Below are positions 27,611 through 35,500 of a stretch of 64,000 nt of DNA, in pieces. The notes beneath the pieces were generated by a model. It was given only the letters and a program-made list of their open reading frames with translations, was not told the DNA's origin and ran no database searches. The position numbers were made by a program, and so were the translations under genes. Numbering within the stretch: position 1 is the stretch's first letter; every line of letters starts with the position of its first letter. The DNA is taken from positions 124,001-188,000 of the forward strand of contig NZ_JACJOF010000038.1 of assembly GCF_014695395.1 (NCBI RefSeq), in the 5' to 3' direction. Source of the DNA: Nodosilinea sp. FACHB-131. GTDB lineage: Bacteria; Cyanobacteriota; Cyanobacteriia; Phormidesmidales; Phormidesmidaceae.

Positions 27611-27700
27611 TGCTGGCTCAAGGGGAACCTGGAAGGGCTGAGAAGCTTGGGGTATAGTGAAGGGTGGGCGTTATTTTGAGCAGGTTAGTCTAGGAACGCG

Positions 27701-27955
27701 ATGATAGTCACCACAATTTTGAAAGTTATCTGGATGGTTGCTGCTGTGGGCCTCACGGCCATGGTGCTGCTGCACAGCCCTAAGGGCGATGGTTTGGGTG
27801 GCCTAGGTGGCCAAGCTCAGCTCTTTACCAGCACCAAAAGCGCTGAAACTACCCTCAACCGCGTCACTTGGACCTTAACCGTGCTGTTTATGGGCCTGAC
27901 GGTAGTGCTAAGTGCGGGCTGGCTCGATGTGGCTGCCGCTCCCGCCGCCCTTTAG
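27701..27955 (+). CDS. secG: Preprotein translocase subunit SecG
   Basis: An 84-residue SecG with two membrane helices (about residues 3-23 and 53-77) around a Gly-rich cytoplasmic loop with GLGGLGGQAQLF, typical of the family. It assists SecYE in the plasma and thylakoid membranes. AGGA with a short spacer precedes the ATG, and TATAGT at 27653-27658 is a plausible -10 box, so it may have its own promoter 90 bases after gpmI. The gpmI-secG order is common in cyanobacteria. Confidence 0.95.
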   Translation: MIVTTILKVIWMVAAVGLTAMVLLHSPKGDGLGGLGGQAQLFTSTKSAETTLNRVTWTLTVLFMGLTVVLSAGWLDVAAAPAAL

Positions 27956-28111
27956 AACCCTTGAATTTCTGGCTTTAGGAACGCTACTCATTCCACACTC
28001 GATTTGATGCCCTTGGTTTAAAGATGGGCCATTTTGTAGGAGCAAACGCTGTTTGCCCTAGCCAATTGAGAGGTTCAGGGTAGTAACGGGCTTGGCCAGA
28101 GCTGACAAAAA

Positions 28112-28156
28112 ATAGGAAAAGCCCCCAACTCCAGCTGAGTTGGGGGCTTTTCCTAT
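28112..28156. terminator. Bidirectional terminator after secG
   Basis: A perfect 19-bp stem: ATAGGAAAAGCCCCCAACT (28112-28130) and AGTTGGGGGCTTTTCCTAT (28138-28156) around loop CCAGCTG. It lies between two convergent genes. Confidence 0.93.
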
Positions 28157-28180
28157 AGATGAACAATGTATTGGTGGGGA

Positions 28181-28921
28181 TCACCAATCGCCAGACATCA
28201 CCGCCAGAGCCTGACCTGTCGTGGAAACAATGCTGAGGGGCAAGGTCTGGCCACTCTCGCGGCGGGGAAACTGCACCAGTTGCAGTCCAGTGCCCACGGG
28301 CTCAACAGTAACCAGGTACTGATTGTCTTGCCATTCCAAGTTGACCAAGCGGTGATGCAGTAGCCACATTTCTGCTAGCTCTCCCTGGTTAATCTGCTCG
28401 GGCTGATCGCCGCTGTAGCAGTTCCAAATGTCATCCATCGCCGTCCATATCCCAGAGAGGTAGAGGGGATCGGTGCGGGCGCTGAGACCATAGGTGGTGA
28501 ACACAAAGGCTTCGTGGCTCCACCAGACTTTAGCCAGCTCAGCCATGGGATCGGTATCGAGTACTTCACCGTAGTAGGGCATGGCCTCTAGCTGCTTGGT
28601 TTGAGCGATCGCCGACGGGCGCTCCCACTCCGGTAGATGGGCGCAAATCGTAGCGGCGATCGCATCCAAAGATTGGCCTTGATCGCTGGCAGAGGGAGCC
28701 TCAGCCTCTGCGATCCCCGCTTCTGCTGCTAGGGGCCTCTCTACTTGAGCCAGGTAGTTGGCAAGCGCTGGCACCACAGAACTGGTGCCCATTAGCTCAG
28801 TTTGCAAGGGGCCTAAGGAGTTAAAAGTCTGGGCCTGGGTTGGTTGGGCAGAGACTGTCAACAGTCCCGCTGAACCAACACCAAGGGTAAGGAGCAAAGC
28901 CGTAGCAAACAGGTGACTCAT
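28181..28921 (-). CDS. Secreted protein of unknown function
   Basis: A 246-residue protein with a Sec signal peptide (LFATALLLTLGVGSAGLL; cleavage probably after QAQ near residue 31). The mature part is acidic, with aromatic-rich segments (VWWSHEAFVFTTYG, GIWTAMDDIWNCY) and a C-terminal beta-rich part. Two cysteines (in TICAHLPEW and NCYSGD) could form a disulfide. I do not recognise a family. I chose the ATG at 28919-28921, which starts a proper signal peptide; upstream codons in frame look non-coding. Monocistronic, periplasmic or lumenal by prediction. Confidence 0.7.
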   Translation of the reverse strand: MSHLFATALLLTLGVGSAGLLTVSAQPTQAQTFNSLGPLQTELMGTSSVVPALANYLAQVERPLAAEAGIAEAEAPSASDQGQSLDAIAATICAHLPEWERPSAIAQTKQLEAMPYYGEVLDTDPMAELAKVWWSHEAFVFTTYGLSARTDPLYLSGIWTAMDDIWNCYSGDQPEQINQGELAEMWLLHHRLVNLEWQDNQYLVTVEPVGTGLQLVQFPRRESGQTLPLSIVSTTGQALAVMSGDW

Positions 28922-29389
28922 CGAAGGATTGGTGGGGATGGAGAAAGCAGGAATGCTTAGCGCTGGGGCAAGCGCCAAAGCTATGAAAAAGTACGACCGC
29001 GCTGCCAAGAGTTCGAGAACCCAAGCGAGCTGGTTCCCAAGTTAATGGAAGTTAAGGCTCAAATCTGGCAGTAAGAGGCGAGTTGTTGGCCAGCTCTATA
29101 ACTGCGGCAGGCCAAAGAACTAGACCACCAGGCTTACCTAGCTCGTGACTTAACTCTCGTTAACTAGGGCGGAACCCGACACGTAGGGCTGTGGGGGGGA
29201 AGCCCAAGATCACTAGACGAAACGCGGCATTAAGCCGTGGGCAAAGCTTCGACGTAAGGTTGGGGCGCGATCGCCGATAACCCTCTTCTAGCAAGACTTT
29301 AGCTTACTACTAAGATAGCGTTTGAGGAGCTTTCTGAGCACACTTATGTCCACTATCTTTGGGCTTATTTTTGTGGCACAGATAGACGC
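28922..29389. other. Intergenic region upstream of the secreted protein
   Basis: 468 bases without a recognisable gene. TTAACT occurs twice with a ten-base period (29150-29155, 29160-29165). I looked for a riboswitch fold because of the length and GC-rich patches at 29180-29260 but could not match a known class. Confidence 0.35.
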
Positions 29390-30883
29390 TCAAGCTGGGT
29401 CGGGAGGAGGTAGGGGTGGTGCTTCTGCTGCCCGCGGCACAGCCGGTAGGGGATCGTTGTTATAGACCGGTTTCACCGGCACTAGCTCGAGCTGGCGAGG
29501 ACTAGGCTGCGATGGTTGTACTCCTTGGCGGCGACGGCTGGAAATGGCTTCTTCGGTGGTTTCTTCGGCCACAACTTCGTAAAGCATGGCCTGCTTGTTG
29601 CCGCTGCCCTTGCGCAAGATGCGCCCTAGCCGCTGCACATACTCGCGAGTGGAGCCGCTCCCGGAGAGCAAAATGGCCACCCGCGCCTCGGGCACATCCA
29701 CTCCTTCGTTGAGTACGTGGCTGACCACCAGGGTAGGGTACTGGCCATGGCGAAAATCTTGGAGAATGGCGTGGCGCTCTTTGACTGGCGTTTGGTGGGT
29801 AATAGCGGGGATCAAAAAGGTCTCGGAGATGTGATAAACCGTGGCATTGTCGTTGGTAAATATGATCGTGCGATCGGGGTGGTGCTGAGCGAGCAGGTCG
29901 GCAAGCACTCGCAGTTTGCCCTCAGTACCCAGGGCGATCGCCCGCGCCTCTCGGTGGGCCAGCATCGCCCGCCGCCCGCCTGGGGATTGGGCACTGGCTC
30001 GAACAAACCGCTGCCATCCCTGGGCCGAGCTAAGCCAGATGTTAGCCTCCTGCAAAAAGCGGTTGCGCTGGGCAATCAGCTGGTCATAGCGCGATCGCTC
30101 TTGGTTCGACAGCTTCACCCGAATCGGCACAATCTGAAAAGGAGCCAGGGCATCCCCCGACAGATCCGCCGCTGACTTGGCGTAAACCACTGGCCCCAGC
30201 AGATGGTTGAGATCGTCGTGGCGACCGTCGGCGCGATCGGGGGTGGCGGTTAACCCCAGTCGGTAGGGCGCGATGGAATATTCAGCAATCACCCGATTAA
30301 AGTCGCTGGGTAGATGGTGACACTCGTCGCAAATTAGTAGGGCATATTGGTTGCCCAGGCTCTCGGCGTGGATGGCGGCGCTGTCGTAGGTGGCCACCAA
30401 AATCGGCGTCCGATCCTTTGATCCTCCGCCTAAAAGCCCCACCTTCACGTCGGGAAAGGCCGCCTCTAAATGGGCATACCACTGGTGCATGAGATCGAGC
30501 GTCGGCACGGTAATTAGTGTGGGCCGAGGCGTGGCCTGCATGGCCATTTGGGCCAGGAAGGTTTTGCCGCTGGCGGTGGGCAGCACTACAACTCCACGCC
30601 AGCGCTGGTCGATCCAGGCCTGGAGAGCTTCTGTTTGATGGGGATAGGGTTCTAGGCTCAGCCGGGGATTAAGCTCCAGCGGCTTGAAGGTGTGGGCCTG
30701 ATCGTTGAAGGGCACTTGCTCGGCTCGCAAGGTTTCGACCAGAGCGCGGTACTGCTGAGCGGGGATGCGGAATTTCTCAATGCGATCGTCCCAATGGGCG
30801 AAGTCTACCCAGCTTCTGCCTCGCGGCGGTGGATGCAGGATCAGGGTGCCGCGATCGTAGGTGAGGGTGGGTGTGCGCCCCAT
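29390..30883 (-). CDS. XPB/Rad25-like superfamily 2 helicase
   Basis: A 497-residue DNA helicase. Residues about 1-75 form an N-terminal damage-recognition-like region; the Q-motif region is LEPYPHQTEALQAW (78-90), motif I TASGKT (103-108), motif II DECHH (186-190), motif III LTATPDR, motif V NEGVDVPEARVAIL and motif VI QRLGRILR. The layout is that of archaeal and bacterial XPB. The tail is Pro-rich and probably disordered. XPB in prokaryotes often pairs with the Bax1 (DUF790) nuclease, but none is adjacent; a Uma2-type protein diverges 100 bases away. It may act in repair; this is an inference from the family. Confidence 0.92.
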   Translation of the reverse strand: MGRTPTLTYDRGTLILHPPPRGRSWVDFAHWDDRIEKFRIPAQQYRALVETLRAEQVPFNDQAHTFKPLELNPRLSLEPYPHQTEALQAWIDQRWRGVVVLPTASGKTFLAQMAMQATPRPTLITVPTLDLMHQWYAHLEAAFPDVKVGLLGGGSKDRTPILVATYDSAAIHAESLGNQYALLICDECHHLPSDFNRVIAEYSIAPYRLGLTATPDRADGRHDDLNHLLGPVVYAKSAADLSGDALAPFQIVPIRVKLSNQERSRYDQLIAQRNRFLQEANIWLSSAQGWQRFVRASAQSPGGRRAMLAHREARAIALGTEGKLRVLADLLAQHHPDRTIIFTNDNATVYHISETFLIPAITHQTPVKERHAILQDFRHGQYPTLVVSHVLNEGVDVPEARVAILLSGSGSTREYVQRLGRILRKGSGNKQAMLYEVVAEETTEEAISSRRRQGVQPSQPSPRQLELVPVKPVYNNDPLPAVPRAAEAPPLPPPDPA

Positions 30884-30983
30884 GGTGGTTCATAGTTACT
30901 GGGGATATTGTAGCGGGCAGCCAAACGTGAGGGTTTTAGAAAGCTACAATTCAGGCAGTTGACGGCTAGCGAGGGCCATCGTC

Positions 30984-31553
30984 ATGACTGTTGCTTTACC
31001 CCAACGGTTGACCCTAGAGCAGTTTTTGACGCTGCCCTACATCGAAGAGTCACCGGCGTGGGAATTTGTGCAGGGAGAGGTCAGCCAAAAACCGATGCCC
31101 GGTGGAAAACACAGTCGGATTCAATCGCGGTTAGTTAGCGTCATCAAGAACGCCGCTGATTCTCCCTATGAGGCCCTTATCGAACTACGCTGTACCGTCG
31201 GTGAGCGCTCCATCGTGCCAGACATTGCTGTGCTAAAACACAGCCAGCTCCCCGCTGACGAGAATGGTGAGATTGTCAGCACTGGCGTTAGCGTTGCCCC
31301 AGATTGGATCATTGAGATTCTCTCCCTCCAGCAGAGCCAGATGAAGGTGACGCGCAAAATTTTGCACAGCCTGCGCCACGGGGGGCAACTGGGCTGGCTG
31401 ATCGATCCTGCAGAACGAGTGGTGCTGGTCTACTACCCCGATCGCTTGCCTGAGGAATGGGCTGAAGATGCTGAGCTGCCAGTCCTAACCGGGATGTCGC
31501 TATCGCTGACCCCGGAGCAACTGTTTAGCTGGCTCCGGCTCGATCGTCGCTGA
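30984..31553 (+). CDS. Uma2/DUF820 family putative endonuclease
   Basis: A 189-residue protein of the Uma2 family, which is greatly expanded in cyanobacteria and has a PD-(D/E)XK nuclease-like fold. Seen: LTLEQFLTLPYIEESP at the start, WEFVQGEV with the conserved Glu, PDIAVL with the conserved Asp, and the core strand APDWIIEILS with the D/E-x-K-type acidic residue. Cleavage activity is not proven for most members. It shares a 100-base divergent promoter region with the helicase gene and converges with the channel gene 42 bases downstream. Confidence 0.88.
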   Translation: MTVALPQRLTLEQFLTLPYIEESPAWEFVQGEVSQKPMPGGKHSRIQSRLVSVIKNAADSPYEALIELRCTVGERSIVPDIAVLKHSQLPADENGEIVSTGVSVAPDWIIEILSLQQSQMKVTRKILHSLRHGGQLGWLIDPAERVVLVYYPDRLPEEWAEDAELPVLTGMSLSLTPEQLFSWLRLDRR

Positions 31554-31595
31554 GATCCTGGAATTGGGCGATCGCTGCTTCCACTGCTCACTCTC

Positions 31596-33338
31596 TTACC
31601 CTCTCATCTCCTCTGTGACTGCGGTCGGGGTGTATTGCAAGCAATCTAACCGGTTGGCGGGCATGGTCAGGTAAAGCACGTCGCCATCGGTGAGGGTCAC
31701 GTTGAGCAGGCTGTAGCCGTGGAGCGTGCGACGGGCTGACTCGATATATAGGGGCACCAACTGCGCTGTCTGAGCGATGGTCTGGATCGGCTGGTTGTAG
31801 AAGGGATGGTGAGGGGTGATCAGCGTTGCGATCGCCACCCACAGCAGATCCCCAGACATGCCGTTGCCGAGGATTCTACCCCCGAGGGCAGCGGCGGCAA
31901 AGGTAGGCGCAGCCAAATCCATCGGGCTGAGCACCTGATCAAACTCAAACACCTGCTGCACCTGCTGGGCAAACTCGGCATCAAAGATGCGCACAACGCT
32001 GGGCACCTGGGGGCTAATGCTGCGAGCCGTGAGGGCAATTTCTAAATTCACCGTATCGTCGCTAGTCACGACTAGCAGGGCCTGGGCCGAGGCCAAGTTC
32101 ACGGTTTCTAGGGTGGAGGTCAGGTTGGCATCGGCGATGATGACCGGAATTTTGAGCGCCTTAACCGAAAACAAAAAGCGGTTGTGGGCATCTTGCTCGA
32201 TCACGGCTACCCGATAGCCGGCTTTGTGCAGGTGAATGGCCGTGCGATAGCCCACGCCCCCCAACCCACAAATAATGTAGTGGTGCTGCCGGGGCATGCG
32301 AGCCACGCTCCACAGGCTCTGAAAATGGGAGCCTAAAATAAAGTCGTTGAGCAGGGCGTAGCAGATACCAATCACCCCCGCTCCCACCAGCATCATCACA
32401 GCCGTGAAAACTTTGATGCTGGTTGAGGAGTTTTCTGCCACCTGTTCTTGGCCCCCGGCTCCGGTAATCATGCCCACCGAGAAGTAGAGGGCATCGACCC
32501 AGTTGGTGTTGAGGTCGTGCCAAAGATAGGTGAACGTAGCCAGGCCAATGGTGATCAACAGCGCCAAAATCACCAGCAGCGTGGCACGGGCACGGCGGCG
32601 GCCGTGGTCGAGGGTGACCAGCAGTCGCTGCCAAAACTGGGGTATGTGGCGAGCCTTGAGGATGGGTTGCTGGGGGCGGGTGGCCACTACGACGCGATCG
32701 CCCACCTGCAACACCTCTCCCGTTACCACCGCCGTCACCAGATCAATAGGACGGTGGGCCGAGTGGTAGTGAATCAAGAGCTGGGATCGATTGTCCCATA
32801 AGGTTTTTAGCAGCTTGCCGTGCCAGGGGTGGGCGGCATTGATCACCTCTTCGTACATCGGCCAGGTGAGGTCAAACAGACGCAGCTGCCCGATCGCCCG
32901 GTTGCCCCGCGCCGCAAAGGCAAACAGCGGTGCCGCTAGCGCCGCCGAACTGAAGCTGACGTGGTGGGGCAGGGTGTGGTCGAGCCGCTCACCCAAGCTG
33001 ATGTTGAACAGCCGATTGATGATCCGAATGTTGGGATTGAGGATGCGCGCCTGGGTGAGAATGGCTAAATTCAAGGCGTCGTCGGAGGTAGCCAGCACTA
33101 GGGTGTGGGCCTGGTGAATGCCGGCTTGGGCGAGGGTAGTGGGCGATCGCAGCTCCCCCACCACAATCTCGCCCACCACCTCTGGCATGGGATGGTAGCT
33201 AATGCCCACCACCTGCGCCCCTTGCTGTCGCAGCAGGCTATAAATCCGCAGCCCCGTGCGTCCCAGCCCACAGACAATAATCTGGGGCCGTAGCGAAGGC
33301 AACTCCCGAGGCGTTAAGGATGTCACGGCCATGGCCAT
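31596..33338 (-). CDS. Potassium-channel-like protein with two RCK domains
   Basis: About 580 residues: TrkA-N/RCK domain 1 (about 18-230, CGLGRTG), then a two-helix pore module (about 252-335) and RCK domain 2 (about 352-570, CGLGGVG). The order RCK-pore-RCK is unusual; most channels have the pore first. The expected selectivity filter TxGYG is replaced by ITGAGGQ at about 291-297, so potassium selectivity is doubtful. It may be a divergent cation channel or a nucleotide-sensing membrane protein. ATG 33336-33338 is taken over a TTG one codon upstream; a third start lies two codons in. Confidence 0.85.
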   Translation of the reverse strand: MAMAVTSLTPRELPSLRPQIIVCGLGRTGLRIYSLLRQQGAQVVGISYHPMPEVVGEIVVGELRSPTTLAQAGIHQAHTLVLATSDDALNLAILTQARILNPNIRIINRLFNISLGERLDHTLPHHVSFSSAALAAPLFAFAARGNRAIGQLRLFDLTWPMYEEVINAAHPWHGKLLKTLWDNRSQLLIHYHSAHRPIDLVTAVVTGEVLQVGDRVVVATRPQQPILKARHIPQFWQRLLVTLDHGRRRARATLLVILALLITIGLATFTYLWHDLNTNWVDALYFSVGMITGAGGQEQVAENSSTSIKVFTAVMMLVGAGVIGICYALLNDFILGSHFQSLWSVARMPRQHHYIICGLGGVGYRTAIHLHKAGYRVAVIEQDAHNRFLFSVKALKIPVIIADANLTSTLETVNLASAQALLVVTSDDTVNLEIALTARSISPQVPSVVRIFDAEFAQQVQQVFEFDQVLSPMDLAAPTFAAAALGGRILGNGMSGDLLWVAIATLITPHHPFYNQPIQTIAQTAQLVPLYIESARRTLHGYSLLNVTLTDGDVLYLTMPANRLDCLQYTPTAVTEEMRG

Positions 33339-33439
33339 CAACCACAGATACTACGATCTGTTGTCGAGGCTGGAGACGGTAGCCGCTGTAGTCTGGGGCA
33401 CGTTGTCTTAAAAGTTTGGACGGTGAGGATGAGATAGGG

Positions 33440-33553
33440 GAATGAATGCAAAATTCAAAATTGAGAATTCAAAATTTTGAACTTTGCATTTTTCACCTTC
33501 CTCACCCGCTCACTCACGCTTCCGGCGGATCCCCAATCTCCTCACTCTTCCCC
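33440..33553 (-). repeat. Dispersed palindromic repeat, copy B
   Basis: The inverse-oriented relative of the element at 22312-22430. The hairpin arms are AATGCAAAATTCAAAATT (33445-33462) and AATTTTGAACTTTGCATT (33473-33490), 18 bp with one wobble pair. The GC-richer half (33490-33553) lies inside the 3' end of the small gene at 33514-33726. The arms differ from copy A, yet both copies keep a long stem, which suggests the structure matters. Confidence 0.85.
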
Positions 33554-33726
33554 CGCACCGGCGGCAGCTTTTCTACTAAACCCATCTCAAAGGCCGTGTC
33601 GGGCAGGTCGCCCGCGATATATTTGCCCGGTTCAAACACGCGACCGGGGGTGAAGCACATTTGCCGCAGCTCCACAATCTCGGTATTCAAGAACATGGTG
33701 CGAGATAAGCGTCGTTCGAGGCCCAT
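33514..33726 (-). CDS. Small protein coupled to raf1
   Basis: A 70-residue protein with core ELRQMCFTPGRVFEPGKYIA. An ideal AGGAG with a six-base spacer precedes the ATG, and it overlaps the raf1 stop codon, so translation is coupled to raf1. Short proteins with this core occur in cyanobacteria, by my recollection, without known function. The last 12 codons (GKSEEIGDPPEA) and the stop are made by the dispersed repeat copy B, so the C-terminus is probably a recent addition. The link to raf1 hints at a role near Rubisco assembly, but this is only an inference. Confidence 0.7.
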   Translation of the reverse strand: MGLERRLSRTMFLNTEIVELRQMCFTPGRVFEPGKYIAGDLPDTAFEMGLVEKLPPVRGKSEEIGDPPEA

Positions 33727-33735
33727 AGTTGTCTC

Positions 33736-34818
33736 CTATTCGTCTAGCTGCCAAAGTTCTCGATTGTAGTTTTCATCCAAAATGCGCTTGGGTCGCAGAA
33801 TGAGAATCATTTTGCCCAAAATGGGGGTTTCAATCGGGCTAGGTGACCAAGATAGGCTCAGCTGATCGCCTTCGGTGGTAAGAAAGTAGCCGTCGTCGTC
33901 CCATGTGCGATCGCTGCGATCAACTACCACCAGCACCGTGTCGTCGGCACCATCGCTGGGGTAGTTGGGCAACTGCCGGGCTTGGGTGAGAATGCCCACC
34001 GGGTCCTCGGCCCGAAAAATCACCTGCCAGCCGGGCACCGCAATCCAGGCACTGGCGCCGTTAGCGCTGACCATGCTGAAGGGTTCTTCCGCCACCACTA
34101 CGGGCACTGCCTTCAAATCGTCCACCGTCAGCGGCATCTGCCCCACTACGGGGATCATTCGCGGCAGCTCGCTTTCAGTTTCGAGCCGGTAGAGGGGCAG
34201 CCGAGGGGCGGGGCGGTCTTTAACAACCGTAAAGTCGGTCAGCAGCTTTTCGATGTGCTGGCGGGCGGTGGGGCTTTGGGCAAAGCGCAGGCCTTGGGCA
34301 ATCAGGCGCGATCGGTCTTGCAGGTCGTCTTTTTGACGGGCTAGCTTCCAGAAGTGGTAGGCGATCGCATCCCCTGGCCCATCGCTAAAGCCCTCGGGCT
34401 TGTCTTTGCGGTAGGCATATTCTTTGATCGGCTTTACCAGATCGCGCACCTCCTCAGAGTCGATGCCGTGCTGGAAGATAAAATCGGCAGTGGCGGCGCG
34501 ATCGCCCTGAGAGAGCACCCGCAGCTCGTAGAGGGCATCGCTGCCCCGCTCGGTAAAGTGAGCCTGGGTCGCCTCGGTCACCCCCGCCTTGAGAATGGAT
34601 TGGTAGACCTGCTCCGCCACCATAATCTGGTTTTGGTGGATGGGCTCAAAGCCGGTTTCTTCAAAAATTTGCTGGGGAGTGAACCGCGCCTTTTGCAGAG
34701 CCTGGCAGCCCTGAGCCCAGTTGACCCAAGTGCCTTCTTTACGCCGCAACCGCAGCAGCACATCCTGCACCGCATCGGCATCAGGGGGAGACGAAGAACC
34801 AGGATAAACCATTGCCAT
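33736..34818 (-). CDS. raf1: Rubisco accumulation factor 1
   Basis: About 360 residues; a Rubisco assembly chaperone that clamps RbcL dimers after GroEL folding. The N-terminal alpha domain has the family stretch LLRLRRKEGTWVNWAQGCQ and FEETGFEPIHQNQIMVA; the C-terminal beta domain (about 200-350) mediates dimerisation and includes PLYRLE, PVVGQMPLTVDDL and ILRPKRILDENYNRELWQLD. Three nearby start codons (GTG 34824, ATG 34818, ATG 34812) are possible. It is followed by a coupled small gene, and tRNA-Ala lies upstream on the other strand. Confidence 0.95.
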   Translation of the reverse strand: MAMVYPGSSSPPDADAVQDVLLRLRRKEGTWVNWAQGCQALQKARFTPQQIFEETGFEPIHQNQIMVAEQVYQSILKAGVTEATQAHFTERGSDALYELRVLSQGDRAATADFIFQHGIDSEEVRDLVKPIKEYAYRKDKPEGFSDGPGDAIAYHFWKLARQKDDLQDRSRLIAQGLRFAQSPTARQHIEKLLTDFTVVKDRPAPRLPLYRLETESELPRMIPVVGQMPLTVDDLKAVPVVVAEEPFSMVSANGASAWIAVPGWQVIFRAEDPVGILTQARQLPNYPSDGADDTVLVVVDRSDRTWDDDGYFLTTEGDQLSLSWSPSPIETPILGKMILILRPKRILDENYNRELWQLDE

Positions 34819-34972
34819 TGCCACGTGAACACTACAATCTTCCTGACTCTATCGCGGATGGCTGCCCTTCACCGCTACCGTTGAATAAAACTCAGGGAAA
34901 ATTTGGGGTTGACGACGGTACCCCCCTTAGGTCACTATTGTTGATGCGCTCAGCGAAAAAGTTGGCGCACAA

Positions 34973-35045
34973 GGGGCTATAGCTCAGTTGGTAGAGCACT
35001 TGCATGGCATGCAAGGGGTCAGCGGTTCGAATCCGCTTAGCTCCA
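34973..35045 (+). tRNA. tRNA-Ala(GGC)
   Basis: A 73-base cloverleaf. The acceptor stem is GGGGCTA with TAGCTCC, the D arm has AGCTCAGTTGGTAGAGC, the anticodon stem CTTGC/GCAAG holds loop ATGGCAT with anticodon GGC, and the T arm has GGTTCGAATCC. CCA is not encoded. Confidence 0.97.
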
Positions 35046-35500
35046 TATTCTAGATCAGTACTCAAAGGCTGAAAGCTGAGGTGTTCCGTGTCTGGTGCTG
35101 GACACACAGATCAAACATGGCGCAGGTTCAGCCAGAAGACTTTGGGCCACAGGTTCGTTGTTTGTTTGGTGACCTAAGGCTGAAGCACACTTGGGAAAGG
35201 CATACAGCCACTTCTTTGTGAGCTGGATTTTTGACTGTATTTGTGACGGCGCAAGAGCCATGCATGACACCGTCGCAGCAGTTTCTAAGCCAATGGGGCA
35301 GTGATGGAACTGGCTCAGTATAATTACTCATTAGAAAGCCAGGCTTGAGAATTCAGATAGCGACAAACTCTTTAGATTCTTGAGTACTTGCCTACACCTC
35401 AACTTATGCCTGGTGTGTCGTCCGAAAGATAGACAGGATCAGCTTAAAGATTGCATAGCCTGAATACCAAGAAATCCGCCACCTCCTAGGGGAAAGACAA
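35046..35500. other. Intergenic region between tRNA-Ala and the SLH gene
   Basis: 455 bases without a supported gene; short open frames on the minus strand have no motif. An AT-richer part at 35320-35380 may hold the SLH gene promoter. No clear tRNA terminator is seen. Confidence 0.35.

Noticed and set aside
28922-29389. Possible riboswitch upstream of the secreted protein
   Set aside because: GC-rich patches suggested structure, but no known aptamer consensus could be matched by eye.
32161-32634. 157-codon frame inside the channel-like gene
   Set aside because: Same-strand shadow in another frame; residue content is that of out-of-frame translation.
34892-35107. Minus-strand frame across tRNA-Ala
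   Set aside because: It is the well-known translation artefact of a tRNA-Ala gene (RIRTADPLHAMQVLYQLSYS); the tRNA explains it fully.
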